Assembly: GCA_958295945.1 (NCBI GenBank)
Contig: OY282386.1
Location: forward strand, 62,001-126,000
Length of the DNA: 64,000 nucleotides
Direction of reading: 5' to 3'
From: Candidatus Poribacteria bacterium
Lineage (GTDB): Bacteria > Poribacteria > WGA-4E > WGA-3G
Shown: positions 48,411 to 57,649 of the stretch, piece after piece
How positions within the stretch are numbered: position 1 is the stretch's first letter
How the letters are laid out: each line of letters opens with the position of its first letter
The notes under the pieces: model-generated
Database searches by the model: none
Seen by the model: only the letters and a program-made list of their open reading frames with translations
What the model was told of the DNA's origin: nothing
Program-made: the position numbers and the translations under genes

Positions 48411-49124
48411 ATGAAAACTACGGTTTGTTTAGCACTCCCCATTTTCATACTTCTCTCTGGATGTGCATCCATCTCCAAGACTCTATCTGAAGATAACACT
48501 GACGATTACGATTTCCGAAATACACGTTGGGGATACAGTCGTCAACGCGTCCTACTTGTTGAGAAAGATATGCACGTGTATCAACGCACAGATGACGTGC
48601 TGGTATATAGAAGTAAGATTGCTGATGTCCCTGCATTTCTCGTCTATACATTCAAAGATAACAAACTACGAGCAGCAGGATATATCACAGAAAAACCGGT
48701 AAAGAATGCACAGAATATTACCAAAATGTGTGTCTCAAAACATGGACGACCAACAGAAAAGGTAAAAGAAGGTATGTTGTGGAAAACTTCCGATACTGTC
48801 ATATATGCACATGCATATCCATCACACATAACCGTAAGCAACGCAAAATTTGAGAGGACAAATGGTGGGATAATAGTTGATGCTGTACGTAATTATACAA
48901 AACTAAAATCAAAATCAATTAACCGTTGGGACAGTGTATGGTCATATATTGATGCTGATTTTTACAACGAACAACACCAATCAGTAGCACAGTTTACAGA
49001 TTTATCTTTCTACGAAAAAATGTTATTTGGTATTATCAAAAGGAATGAAAACATTCATTTTACAAACAATGCAGGTGTTTCAATCTCTATCCCACCTGAA
49101 CAGATCAAATTGTTTGGAAATTAA
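48411..49124 (+). CDS. Putative lipoprotein, unknown function
   Basis: A 237-residue exported protein with a clear lipobox (PIFILLSGCAS), so it should be lipid-anchored. A domain with FRNTRWGYSRQRVLLVEKDM and VYTFKDNKLRAAGYI follows; the N-terminal part hints at a compact alpha/beta domain tracking a small rigid sequence, but I cannot name a family. AAGGAG precedes the ATG. It stands between the ABC operon and the SIMPL gene, same strand. Confidence 0.7.
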   Translation: MKTTVCLALPIFILLSGCASISKTLSEDNTDDYDFRNTRWGYSRQRVLLVEKDMHVYQRTDDVLVYRSKIADVPAFLVYTFKDNKLRAAGYITEKPVKNAQNITKMCVSKHGRPTEKVKEGMLWKTSDTVIYAHAYPSHITVSNAKFERTNGGIIVDAVRNYTKLKSKSINRWDSVWSYIDADFYNEQHQSVAQFTDLSFYEKMLFGIIKRNENIHFTNNAGVSISIPPEQIKLFGN

Positions 49125-49262
49125 TGTAATAAATGTATGATGATCTGAGCGTGCAGTTATTGGACTGTGGTGCAATCATAATAGGGACAACCCATATACA
49201 GAAATGAAAATTCAACCTATTCCGATGCATACTCTTTTATTATATAAATCAAGGAGACTATA

Positions 49263-50051
49263 ATGTCTACATCACAAGAAGGTTCGTGTTGGAATACCTA
49301 TCCTTTCAATTTTCGAAATTGCATGCTTCTATTCCTAATATTGCTGGTTTCAACACTGACAGCATGCGATAGAAATCTTGTTTCACAGGTCTTTACACCG
49401 TCTTTATCTGGTAGGACAATAAATGTCAATGGAAGCGGATCGGTATCAGGTGAACCTGATATCGCAACACTTAACTTAGGCGTTTCTGTTGAGAGAGATT
49501 CTGTCGCAGATGCACGCGAAGAAGCAGCAAGCGCAATGACAGCATTGATCGATTCGCTTGAGGCAAACGGTATAGCGGAAAAAGATATAATAACGCAGAA
49601 TTTCAGTATCTACCCGCAATACGATTATTCGGAAGGGGAACGCAAACTACGTGGTTATAGAGTGAATAACACCGTTCAGACAAAGGTGAGAGAATTGGAT
49701 ACACTCAGCGATGTGATTGATGATGCCGCCGAAGCAGGAGGGGACAGCATAGTTCTCAATTCCATTCAGTTTATGATTGAAGATACTACGCCATTACAAG
49801 AACAAGCACGTGCGTTAGCAGTGAAGAATGCTGAAGCAAAAGCACTCACTATAGCAGAAGCAAGCGGCGTAACTCTTGGAAAACCTGTTACTATAACTGA
49901 AAACTCATATTACGAAAGTCCACCAATACCTTATGCTGACGCAGAGTCAGCCTTCGCTGATGATGGTAGACGCACATCAACACCAATCGTCTCCGGTGAA
50001 CTTACTGTCACTATAAGTGTTACAGTTGTATATGAAATTGAGTCTGAGTGA
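49263..50051 (+). CDS. SIMPL domain lipoprotein (DUF541)
   Basis: A 262-residue exported protein with lipobox LLVSTLTAC. It carries the SIMPL/DUF541 fold: TINVNGSGSVSGEPDIATLN at the start, LEANGIAEKDIITQNFSIYP in the middle, RGYRVNNTVQTKVREL, and the ending SGELTVTISVTVVYEI. Such proteins (for example BP26) form periplasmic or outer-membrane channel-like rings with poorly known role. AAGGAG lies ahead of the ATG. Confidence 0.9.
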   Translation: MSTSQEGSCWNTYPFNFRNCMLLFLILLVSTLTACDRNLVSQVFTPSLSGRTINVNGSGSVSGEPDIATLNLGVSVERDSVADAREEAASAMTALIDSLEANGIAEKDIITQNFSIYPQYDYSEGERKLRGYRVNNTVQTKVRELDTLSDVIDDAAEAGGDSIVLNSIQFMIEDTTPLQEQARALAVKNAEAKALTIAEASGVTLGKPVTITENSYYESPPIPYADAESAFADDGRRTSTPIVSGELTVTISVTVVYEIESE

Positions 50052-50144
50052 AACATTTAATTGAAATGTGAATTGATAGGTGTTTCTTCTTTGATTAATG
50101 GACATCAATGGAGCGGAATATTTACCGTTCCTTATCATTTAACA

Positions 50145-51338
50145 CTACTTGCTGAGAATAGACTCATAAACAGTGAGCAATTCTCTCCCAATGTTACACC
50201 AATCGTAATCCTGTTCAACACGTAGTCTGCCGTTTACACCAACTTCCTTGCGTAGTGCGGGATCAGTGAGTAATCGTATCACAGCTTCTGCAAAATGGTT
50301 CGGTTCATCAGCAATCATGATCTCTTCTCCATTTTTAAGTGCCAAACCTTCTGCCCCAACAGTGGTAGAGACTACCGCCTTCCCCATAGCCAATGCTTCC
50401 AGTATTTTGAGGCGCGTACCACTACCGATGCGTAACGGCACAACGAAGACCGATGCAGCTGAGAAGTAGGGTCTAATCTCTGGCACACGTCCAGTTACTA
50501 CAATACCATCTCTACCTGCTAATCGTTGTACATTTTCTGAGGGATTGCCTCCGACAATTGTAAATTTGGCGTTCTGCACACTCTCACGGATAATCGGTAA
50601 CACCTCATCAGCAAAGAAGGAAACGGCATCTTCGTTTGGATACCAATCCATACTACCGATGTAGACAAGATGTGCTGCGTCCTCAGATTCAGAATCAGGT
50701 GTAAAATGATTGACATCCACTCCATTTGGAATGATCTTTACAATATCCTTCGGACAGTGTTTTTCAAATATGGCAGCATCAATTTCAGATGTGCAGGTCA
50801 CGGCGTCAAACTTTGGACTTAGCACACGTTCATAACGTTGGAAAGCAACTTGCTGAGTCCAATATGCGAATTTATAGAAAATGTTTGCTGTTTCATCTGT
50901 GAGACGATGCCAAATAGCAGAATCCACATTTTGTTGTGAGAGAACACTCGGTAGGTCAGATTCTGTATGGAATTGTGCGGTATGAAACATCTCATAGTGT
51001 ACAATGTCAAAAGACTCCGATGCCAACAGTTCCTGTAGTTTCTGACGATAGATAGACACATTGTAACGTGCTACAGTAATCGGTTGTCTTCTAAGAAATG
51101 CATTGAGGAGTGTAGACAGAGAAACACGAGGTAATGTGTGTAGATGTTCAACAAGGTGAACTGTTATGCCATATTGCTGGATATGAGAAATACTGTCAGC
51201 ATCGGTTGGCTGAGTCTCTAATGCAAGTAGGGTTACTTCATTATCCTGTGCAATTTGTTTGAGTAGATTATAAACGCGGATGCGTCCTCCATCGGTGAGG
51301 GGGTAAGGCACGGTGGGTGACAGAAAAAGGATCTTCAT
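50145..51338 (-). CDS. Glycosyltransferase family 4-like
   Basis: A 397-residue GT-B glycosyltransferase. The N-terminal domain opens with KILFLSPTVPYPLTDGGRIR and the C-terminal donor-binding domain has LVYIGSMDWYPNEDAV, VVPLRIGSGTRLKILEALAM and GKAVVSTTVGAEGL (the E-x7-E-like element). It should transfer a sugar from a nucleotide-sugar during polysaccharide or glycolipid assembly. It is transcribed opposite to the SIMPL gene, with no glycan operon around it. Confidence 0.88.
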   Translation of the reverse strand: MKILFLSPTVPYPLTDGGRIRVYNLLKQIAQDNEVTLLALETQPTDADSISHIQQYGITVHLVEHLHTLPRVSLSTLLNAFLRRQPITVARYNVSIYRQKLQELLASESFDIVHYEMFHTAQFHTESDLPSVLSQQNVDSAIWHRLTDETANIFYKFAYWTQQVAFQRYERVLSPKFDAVTCTSEIDAAIFEKHCPKDIVKIIPNGVDVNHFTPDSESEDAAHLVYIGSMDWYPNEDAVSFFADEVLPIIRESVQNAKFTIVGGNPSENVQRLAGRDGIVVTGRVPEIRPYFSAASVFVVPLRIGSGTRLKILEALAMGKAVVSTTVGAEGLALKNGEEIMIADEPNHFAEAVIRLLTDPALRKEVGVNGRLRVEQDYDWCNIGRELLTVYESILSK

Positions 51339-51413
51339 GTATTAGTGAAAACTGCTGTTATGACCTGTAAGAATTAGTGCCTATGTTTTACGATGTAAAT
51401 AGATAAAGTTATA

Positions 51414-52523
51414 TTATTTATTAGAGAGTTCGCTGTTTTTGGGAGGAACGGGTTTTTTGAATACACCAAATGCTGCTTTTATCCTATCCATGACTCCAAT
51501 TACCTTGATTTTTAGTTGCTGGCGGGAACTGAGTGTTGGATCAGGTGGATAGAATATAAATCCACTCTTACTTGGAATCCACCCTTTCAATCTATCAGTG
51601 ATTTCAACATATAACCAATTACTTTCAAGATTTAGACGGACATTCAACCAACCATCCTCGTTCCTGATAGCATACTTCTGTCTACCATCAATAACTTCCC
51701 AACTCATTTTGTCTTCGGTAGTAATCAACTTAGCCTTTTTTGATAACGGTATGTTCTTTTTCTCAAATCCATCGTATATATCAGAAGTGAACGATCCTTG
51801 ACTTAATGTATCAATCGATGCAGCATTAACTTTAAAAAGTAGAGTTGCAATAGGATACTTGGACTGTTGCAAAATATCCAATTTTTTCTGATCTGATTTG
51901 ATTTCATACGTCTGCAGGAATTTTTTATCTTTCAACAACCACTGTTTTCCTTTTTCGATAACGGAGAAATCCAAATCCTTTGAGAGAGAAATCTTGTTTT
52001 TGTTAAATACATCTTCAAAATTCGGTAAATAGATATTGAGTTCATTTTCATTTCTCTGAACGGTGTATCCTGCCCCATTTTCATCTGTGAGTATCCAATC
52101 CTTACCACTCAGAAGGACTTTGACATCTGGTGTTTTTGATCTAAATTCGATTCCACCTAATGAATCTTGAAACATTTTATTCCAGTTAAAGGTGTCTTGC
52201 AGTTCTTTGTCTAATAGACCATGACTGTATTTTGCCCGTTGTCCAAGAGCCACACTGAACAACATTTCCTCAGAAAAAACACCTATGTTTAAATTGCTAA
52301 GATACTTTTTTTCAATATCAAACAGATATTGACTTTTGGTATATACAATCGGTTTTGAGTTGGTAGTAGGTCTGCCGCGTATTGCTGTCCGTGTGTGCAC
52401 TTGTAATTTGGGTGGTTTCGACTGCGCTATCGGTGGTGCATTAAGAACATATACACAGAACAGAAACCCTATGACAATTGCAATAAATAGAACTATGAGG
52501 AATGTTTTAATGATAGTTTTCAT
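51414..52523 (-). CDS. Membrane-anchored protein with three repeated modules
   Basis: A 369-residue protein of unknown family. One N-terminal membrane anchor (IIKTFLIVLFIAIVIGFLFC) is followed by a region with at least three related modules of about 75 residues: VLLSGKDWILTDENGAGYTV, then FSVIEKGKQWLLKDKKFLQT, then AKLITTEDKMSWEVIDGRQK. Each ends in a short beta pattern (YxIRxExxxLxIxL). A further segment, YVEITDRLKGWIPSKSGF, resembles SH3-like peptidoglycan- or surface-binding repeats. It is probably an envelope protein with tandem beta domains. Confidence 0.6.
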   Translation of the reverse strand: MKTIIKTFLIVLFIAIVIGFLFCVYVLNAPPIAQSKPPKLQVHTRTAIRGRPTTNSKPIVYTKSQYLFDIEKKYLSNLNIGVFSEEMLFSVALGQRAKYSHGLLDKELQDTFNWNKMFQDSLGGIEFRSKTPDVKVLLSGKDWILTDENGAGYTVQRNENELNIYLPNFEDVFNKNKISLSKDLDFSVIEKGKQWLLKDKKFLQTYEIKSDQKKLDILQQSKYPIATLLFKVNAASIDTLSQGSFTSDIYDGFEKKNIPLSKKAKLITTEDKMSWEVIDGRQKYAIRNEDGWLNVRLNLESNWLYVEITDRLKGWIPSKSGFIFYPPDPTLSSRQQLKIKVIGVMDRIKAAFGVFKKPVPPKNSELSNK

Positions 52524-52668
52524 ATATCAAATATCGTTTTCTGTTATTAGGACTTTTACTCTACACTTGCAGAATTGAGTTGACATTTATTTGGACTCCA
52601 TTCACAATTGTATATAATCTATACATACTTCTATTATAACATTACATTCACTAGAAAAACAATACTAA

Positions 52669-53961
52669 ATGTCAGCTATAAATCCTAAAGTAGATACACT
52701 AAATAATTGTATCCGAACTGCAACACCCGCAGTTTATGCCTTACTCTCAGATTTAGGTAGACGTATCTATTTACCAAAAAGCATCTTAAGCCAGAGTTCG
52801 GAAGCATCTGTAAAAGCAGATCATTTTAATGCTACCCGTGCAGTCGCAACAGCAGACAGTCAACTGATGCATTTGAACGTTTTACATCGTAATCTATCAA
52901 CACTGACTCCAGAACGTGTGTACGGATATCCGCCAATCCTCGGCAATGTAGAATTACGTATGTTTTGGCAGACTCACCTTCGTTCAGAGAACCCATTACT
53001 TGAAGATGCACAAATTAGTCTGCCCATCGTAACAAGTGGTATGACGCACTGTTTCAGTCTTCTCTCAGATCTGTTCGTCAATACTGGTGATACACTCATC
53101 CTTCCAGATAAATATTGGGGTAATTATAGACTTGTATTTGAGACTAAAGCAGGTGCTGAAATCCAGACCTACCCATTTTTCAATACAGATATGTGCTTTA
53201 ACATCAATGAATTCAGGCAGACACTTTATGAGTCTGCTACTGATAAGGTGCTGATTCTGCTGAATTTTCCACACAATCCTACAGGATATGCTATTACGCG
53301 CAATGAAGCAGATCAGGTAAGAAATGCAATTGTGTCGTGTGCTGAAAAGGGAAACAATATCCTTGTCATAGTTGATGATGCTTATTCAGGTCTTTGGTAT
53401 GACGTTGAAGTCATGCATGAATCCCTTTTCGGTATGTTAGTAGGATGTCATCCCAAAGTTGTACCTGTAAAGGTTGATGGTGCTACCAAAGAGGAATATG
53501 CATGGGGTTTACGTATCGGGTTTTTGACATTCGGTTTGGCAGAAAGTGCAATGCAACTGATTGAGGAAAAACTAAGCGGATTAATTCGGGTTAGCACATC
53601 AGGGGCAGCACAGATCTCACAAACACTAATTCTTGAAGCAATGAAATCAATAGGGTATGATGAACAGAAACAAAGTAACTTTGAAATACTAAAAGATCGA
53701 GCTTTGAAGGTGCAACAAATAGCAAATGACACACGTTATGCTGATATGTGGGATGTCTACCCAAACCATGCAGGATATTTCATCTGTCTATCTTTAAAAT
53801 CGGGAAATGCAGAGACTGTTCGTCAAATGCTGCTCAATGAACACGGAATAGGTATAATTGCACTGAGCGAAACTGAGTTGCGTGTTGCGTATTCTTGTAT
53901 TGATATAACCGATATTGAGGAGGTATTCAGTAAAATAGCACAGGTTGTTCAATCGCAGTAG
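52669..53961 (+). CDS. PLP-dependent aminotransferase (class I/II)
   Basis: A 430-residue fold-type I aminotransferase. LLNFPHNPTGYAITRNEADQ carries the substrate/PLP loop, VIVDDAYSGLWYD the aspartate that pairs with PLP nitrogen, and DGATKEEYAWGLRIGFLTFG the Lys expected to form the Schiff base. The substrate cannot be told; the aspartate/LL-DAP-type class is plausible. No ribosome site is obvious at the ATG. It lies alone before the IS element. Confidence 0.85.
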   Translation: MSAINPKVDTLNNCIRTATPAVYALLSDLGRRIYLPKSILSQSSEASVKADHFNATRAVATADSQLMHLNVLHRNLSTLTPERVYGYPPILGNVELRMFWQTHLRSENPLLEDAQISLPIVTSGMTHCFSLLSDLFVNTGDTLILPDKYWGNYRLVFETKAGAEIQTYPFFNTDMCFNINEFRQTLYESATDKVLILLNFPHNPTGYAITRNEADQVRNAIVSCAEKGNNILVIVDDAYSGLWYDVEVMHESLFGMLVGCHPKVVPVKVDGATKEEYAWGLRIGFLTFGLAESAMQLIEEKLSGLIRVSTSGAAQISQTLILEAMKSIGYDEQKQSNFEILKDRALKVQQIANDTRYADMWDVYPNHAGYFICLSLKSGNAETVRQMLLNEHGIGIIALSETELRVAYSCIDITDIEEVFSKIAQVVQSQ

Positions 53962-54321
53962 ATTTCAACAATTTTCTGAGCCACCAGCCGCTTACAGTTT
54001 GTGTTTAAGTCCTGCAATACATTCCCCGATTAATAGCGGTAGGGAACGGTATCAGAACCATTCCCAACCATTATCTAATCTTCCGCTACAAAACCCCATG
54101 CTTTAGCTTAGGGATGTAGTAGCGGTCCCTTAGGTTGTGTCAAGAAAAAAACTTGACCTTTCGGTTAAAATGTGGTAGTCTCTATTTAGCAGGACAGCGG
54201 TGGATTTCACCTCTCGCTTGAGAGTGCCACCGCACCATTTGAAAGCGGTATTGTCCTGCAAAGGATATATGTCCTGCGAACCTATAAATATAAAATTCAA
54301 AACCAACCTCGCAATTGCCAT

Positions 54322-55416
54322 TTGCAAACGGATTTGCATGTGATTGCACATGTCCATAATCATTTTGTTGCGTTGTGGCAGCGTCACTATCGCATCTACG
54401 GAGAGGACGAAGACTATAAGCGTCCAAGCTGCTATAGAATGATTAAACATCTGACGAAACTGAAACGACTTGCTAAATATCAACATTGGACACTTCCATA
54501 TTCTTGGTGTTTGCAAGAATGCATCCAACGTATTGATAGAGGGTGGCAAAACTTTTTTGAAGGGAGAGCCAAGCGTCCGCCCAAATTTAGAAGTCGCCAT
54601 AAGTACAAATCTATGACTTTTGATGGCAGCCAAGTCAAAATAGAAACCGTTGACAAAACAGGTGGCTGCCCCGTTGCAAAAATCCGTATCAACAGAAGAT
54701 GGTTTCGCTTCTGGTATAGTCGACCCATTGAAGGCAACATCAAACAGGTTACCGTCAAAAAAGACGCAGTTGGAGATTGGTTCATCACTATCACAACAGA
54801 CACTGAAGGACTTGAGCCTGCACCTAAGACTGGTCGGACAGCAGGGTTTGATTTCGGACTCAAGGACTTTCTCACCTGTTCGGATGGCACGAAATATCAA
54901 TCGCCCGAATTCTATAAGGAATCTATGAAGGCTATACAAAAAGCATATAGAGGCGTGTCTCGCAAAGTCAAAGGCAGCAATCAACGCAAAAAAGCATTGA
55001 AACATCTGGCACGTCAACATAGAAAGATTTCTAACCAACGTGAAGATCATCATTGGAAACTCGCTTTGGAACTTGTCCGAAAGTTTGATGTCTGTTACTT
55101 CGAAGACTTGTGCCTCAAAGGTATGCAACGCCTTTGGGGACGTAAAGTCTCGGACTACGCCTTTGGAGACTTCATGCAAAAAATCAAATGGCAGGCTCAG
55201 AAAAGATGCAAACACGTTGTGCAAATTGACCGATGGACACCTACGAGCAAGGTCTGCCATGCTTGCGGACAAATCCAGATGTTCTTTGATTTGAGTGTAC
55301 GTGATTGGTCCTGCCATAACTGTTCAATCTCTCATAACCGTGATATAAACGCTGCCATAAATATTCATAAGGTGGGGGCATCCACCTTTTCAGGAGGAGA
55401 TGTCAGACTTGCATAG
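54322..55416 (+). CDS. tnpB: RNA-guided nuclease TnpB of IS605 family
   Basis: A TnpB of at least 364 residues. The RuvC acidic residues are intact: GFDFGLKDFL (first Asp), VCYFEDLCLKGM (Glu) and SHNRDINAAINI (last Asp), with a zinc ribbon (CHACGQ...CHNC). It should cut DNA under guidance of an omega-RNA made from the element's right end. The normal N-terminus (LRTYKYKIQNQPRNCHLQTD) reads in frame from about 54274, but no ATG/GTG opens it in that frame; an ATG at 54269 is one base out of frame. So either a rare start (TTG 54322, ATA 54265) is used or the start has been lost. Confidence 0.85.
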   Translation: MQTDLHVIAHVHNHFVALWQRHYRIYGEDEDYKRPSCYRMIKHLTKLKRLAKYQHWTLPYSWCLQECIQRIDRGWQNFFEGRAKRPPKFRSRHKYKSMTFDGSQVKIETVDKTGGCPVAKIRINRRWFRFWYSRPIEGNIKQVTVKKDAVGDWFITITTDTEGLEPAPKTGRTAGFDFGLKDFLTCSDGTKYQSPEFYKESMKAIQKAYRGVSRKVKGSNQRKKALKHLARQHRKISNQREDHHWKLALELVRKFDVCYFEDLCLKGMQRLWGRKVSDYAFGDFMQKIKWQAQKRCKHVVQIDRWTPTSKVCHACGQIQMFFDLSVRDWSCHNCSISHNRDINAAINIHKVGASTFSGGDVRLA

Positions 55417-55468
55417 CAAGCTATCTCCAGCGATAGAAGAATCCCCATGCTTTAGCTTGGGGAGTATG
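55395..55468 (+). ncRNA. Candidate omega-RNA 3' scaffold
   Basis: In IS605 elements the guide RNA of TnpB spans the end of tnpB and the right-end hairpins. Here the stretch after tnpB has a small hairpin (ATAGCAAGCTAT, 55414-55425) followed by the CCCCATGC...GCTTGGGG hairpin. The sequence just past the element (GAGTTTACTG...) would be the guide. Inferred from family knowledge and local folding; exact ends unknown. Confidence 0.4.
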
Positions 55469-55476
55469 TCAAGAGT

Positions 55477-56247
55477 TTACTGTTCGCTTTTCAATGCACC
55501 CCAAGTCGTTGTGATTTTACCACTGGGTTCAACTGGGAGTTGGCCAATTGTATAGCGGAAATAGATGTCGTCTTCAACATCATTTGGACCACACCATACC
55601 CAATTTGCGGTACATTCTGGATCCCCAAAGAGATTCCGCATATCAGCTGCACCTCCATCCCAAATTCCTCCGCCAAATTTATCATAAATTTGGAGTTCTG
55701 TTTCCCAATCGCTGTCATCAAAACCCACTTCTTCCCAACCATCATTCCGATCTGCGATAGGCTTTCCTGCTTGACATCGCCATCCGTCTTCACCAGTGCC
55801 GATATAGTCTGGCTTGTCGTCTAGTAGACTGTCCACACTAAAATTGTGGATCGCAAAATAAATCGGGAATCGGAGTTCCCTCCTACAATGAGTGGTCAGT
55901 CGGTAGGAGCGATCTCCGAATCGCGATATTTACCTATAAAATAAGAGTGGACACTCCACTAGTACGATATCAGCAAGGAATCCTCCTTTTCCTTGAGCCC
56001 CCGGTTCTGCATCGTGCACATATACTGCAATTACAGCAAAACCGTTGTCCAATTCAAAGTCAGATACAGTAGGTTGGTTCCAGTGAATATGTTCTGCAAC
56101 CTTTTCTCCATTTACATACGCGATCCAAGTATTATCACCACTGACACGTAAAGTGCCTTTCTTAGGTACGGCGTTAGTCGTTTGTATTAGAATTAAACTT
56201 GTTAATAATAGAATTAATGTTAAGCAGAATATACTCCGAGTCTTCAT
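55477..56247 (-). pseudogene. Secreted TWG-tail protein broken by a MITE
   Basis: Two same-frame halves of one gene are separated by an element. The upstream half (56247 down to about 55960) gives a signal peptide (SIFCLTLILLLTSLILIQTT) and a beta-rich domain (GTLRVSGDNTWIAYVNGEKV). The downstream half (55824 to 55477) gives DDKPDYIGTGEDGWRCQAGK and the tail GKITTTWGALKSEQ. Removing 135 bases (55825-55959) joins them in frame as ...DIVLLDDKPDY. The inserted element adds a stop at 55930-55932. GGAGG precedes the ATG at 56247. The TTWGALK tail resembles that of the CBM9-like protein at 59565. The product is now probably inactive. Confidence 0.75.
55825..55959 (-). repeat. MITE inserted in a coding sequence
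   Basis: About 133-135 bases with imperfect inverted ends (GTGGAGTGTCCACTC against GACTGTCCACACT) and TA/TAG repeated at both flanks (55822-55826, 55960-55962). Its core GTAGGAGCGATCTCCGAATC and partner GAATCGGAGTTCCCTCCTAC also occur in the MITE at 10013. It interrupts the gene above without changing the reading frame but adds a stop. Confidence 0.75.
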
Positions 56248-56373
56248 ATTTTCCTCCATATTGTGTAATAGTAGAATATCATTGAATATGAATTCACTAA
56301 AATTATAGTATCGTATATTTTATGTGTCATACACGATGAGAACATAACGTGAGACACTTTGGTGTTACCCATC

Positions 56374-57363
56374 TTATCTATTCAATACTTGTTTGAATGC
56401 TTCAACACTGGGTGTATCGATCGCAGTGAGATGTAGCTCTGTCAAATGATCAATGTCAAGAATAGATTCAAGTGTATTCACTACGGGTTTCAAATCATAA
56501 TACGGGAATCGCTTTGAAAGTACAGATAGAATGTTTTTGATTGACATTTCACGTGCACCTTGTTCAATACCTTTTTGTATTATGAGCTGGTAAAAGGGAG
56601 ATTCTTGCATTATTTCCTCCGATATTATAGTGAAATGGACAATTAATAGGACACGCCTCAGAGGGCGAGGAAACCTCGCCCCTACGGGACTTGTGCTACT
56701 TGCAAGTGCATTGAAATGTCTTCTTAATTCTAAACTTTACTATAGTATCTGAAACAGATACGGGTCATGGACTAAACCGCCTAATGTTGATAAGGCAAAT
56801 AAGAGTGTTGCACGGGTTTGAGTATCAACTGGAGCGTTTATTGTTTTCTCAACACATTTTTGTATCCATTCTTCTGTATTCATGCCCATTGGTGGCTTCA
56901 TTAAAGGTATAAATGGTAATAGTCCAACCGATGCTGCTTCTAAGAATGCAGCTCCTTCTAAATCCGCCAATCGAATCACCTGATACTTAAATTGCAAACC
57001 AAAGACATCATTTCCATAAATATAGCCACCCGGGTCGTTCTGTCCAGCATTTGGACTCAAATCTAACACGACTGAATATACGAGAAGTTCATGTCGTAAT
57101 AGGAGTTCACTTGCATACGCTAACACCTGTAAGGGCATCGGTTTGTCTCTACTATCATGCGTTTGCACCTCTATGTGTAGTATGACTGTTTCATTGTGAT
57201 ATAGCACCTTAAACGTCATGTCGTTGCGATGTACTTTTATCCTTTGTTGTTCAGTGTCAAGTGTTTCTAAGACTTTAACATCTGGTGTATCAAAGGCAAG
57301 TGTAGCGAATTCATCTGCAAATCTGTCCATCAGATGCTTCACAATTTCATCATATTGTGCCAT
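56374..57363 (-). pseudogene. Rpn/PD-(D/E)XK family nuclease gene broken by a MITE
   Basis: The N-terminal 207 residues (57363-56740) carry the Rpn/transposase-associated nuclease core: VKVLETLDTEQQRIKVHRND, FKVLYHNETVILHIEVQT with the catalytic ExQ, and MPLQVLAYASELLLRHELLV. They end at a TAG created by the MITE. The C-terminal 78 residues (56610-56374) continue QESPFYQLIIQKGIEQGARE and a charged helix, normal for the family end. Removing the 115-base MITE and one TA restores a single frame (FQILISEEIMQESPFY). The downstream part has GGAGG before its ATG and could be made alone, but without the nuclease core. This family promotes recombination or transposition. Confidence 0.85.
56628..56742 (-). 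repeat. MITE family 1, copy 3 (inverted)
   Basis: A 115-base copy flanked by TA (56626-56627 and 56743-56744), reading TAGTAAAGTTTAGAATTAAG to TTGTCCATTTCACTA on the minus strand. It differs from the copy at 41657 at very few positions. Its insertion in the nuclease gene gives a clean view of target duplication: excision of 117 bases (element plus one TA) restores the frame. Confidence 0.92.
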
Positions 57364-57415
57364 TAATGTATTATACCTTTGTCATATTAAGATTGTCAAA
57401 TACTTCTACAGCACT

Positions 57416-57565
57416 GGGTGTGTAAAGTTCTTGTCACATATCTCATTATCCATTGTAGTTCGGTGTCTCTGTGCCTCTCAATTGTTAGTAGTTTAAAGAT
57501 CGCGGGGCACGGAGACCCCGCACTACAATGGTTGTTAGCAAGTTAGTGTCAAAAACTTTACACCC
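57416..57565 (+). repeat. GGGTGTGTAAAG-family MITE, compact copy
   Basis: A 150-base element from GGGTGTGTAAAGTTCTTGTC to GTCAAAAACTTTACACCC, with the core hairpin TTGTAGTTCGGTGTCTCTGT against GGGGCACGGAGACCCCGCAC. The right end has lost AC from the ACACCC terminus. It lies between the nuclease gene and the third PhyH gene. Confidence 0.75.
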
Positions 57566-57649
57566 TCCAGTTCTAATCAACTTTCACGTTTTTCAATTGT
57601 AGTAGTGATTTCCAATACTGTAATGCGGTTTCTAACTTAACGGTAGACA

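Larger units (their letters stand above)
54028..55472 (+). mobile_element. IS200/IS605-family element with tnpB only
   Basis: The element holds a tnpB gene but no tnpA, as in IS1341-like units that need help in trans. The right end has hairpin CCCCATGCTTTAGCTTGGGG (55443-55462), with TCAA at 55469-55472 as a likely cleavage site. A near-identical hairpin (CCCCATGCTTTAGCTTAGGG, 54094-54113) occurs upstream of tnpB with its own approach sequence AGCGGTAGGGAACGG, and looks like an orphan right end of an earlier element. The true left end is not pinned; the interval given includes this orphan part. Confidence 0.6.

Noticed and set aside
54130-55317. 395-codon open frame on the minus strand opposite tnpB
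   Set aside because: It is the antisense of an intact TnpB with all catalytic residues, and its own translation shows no domain.
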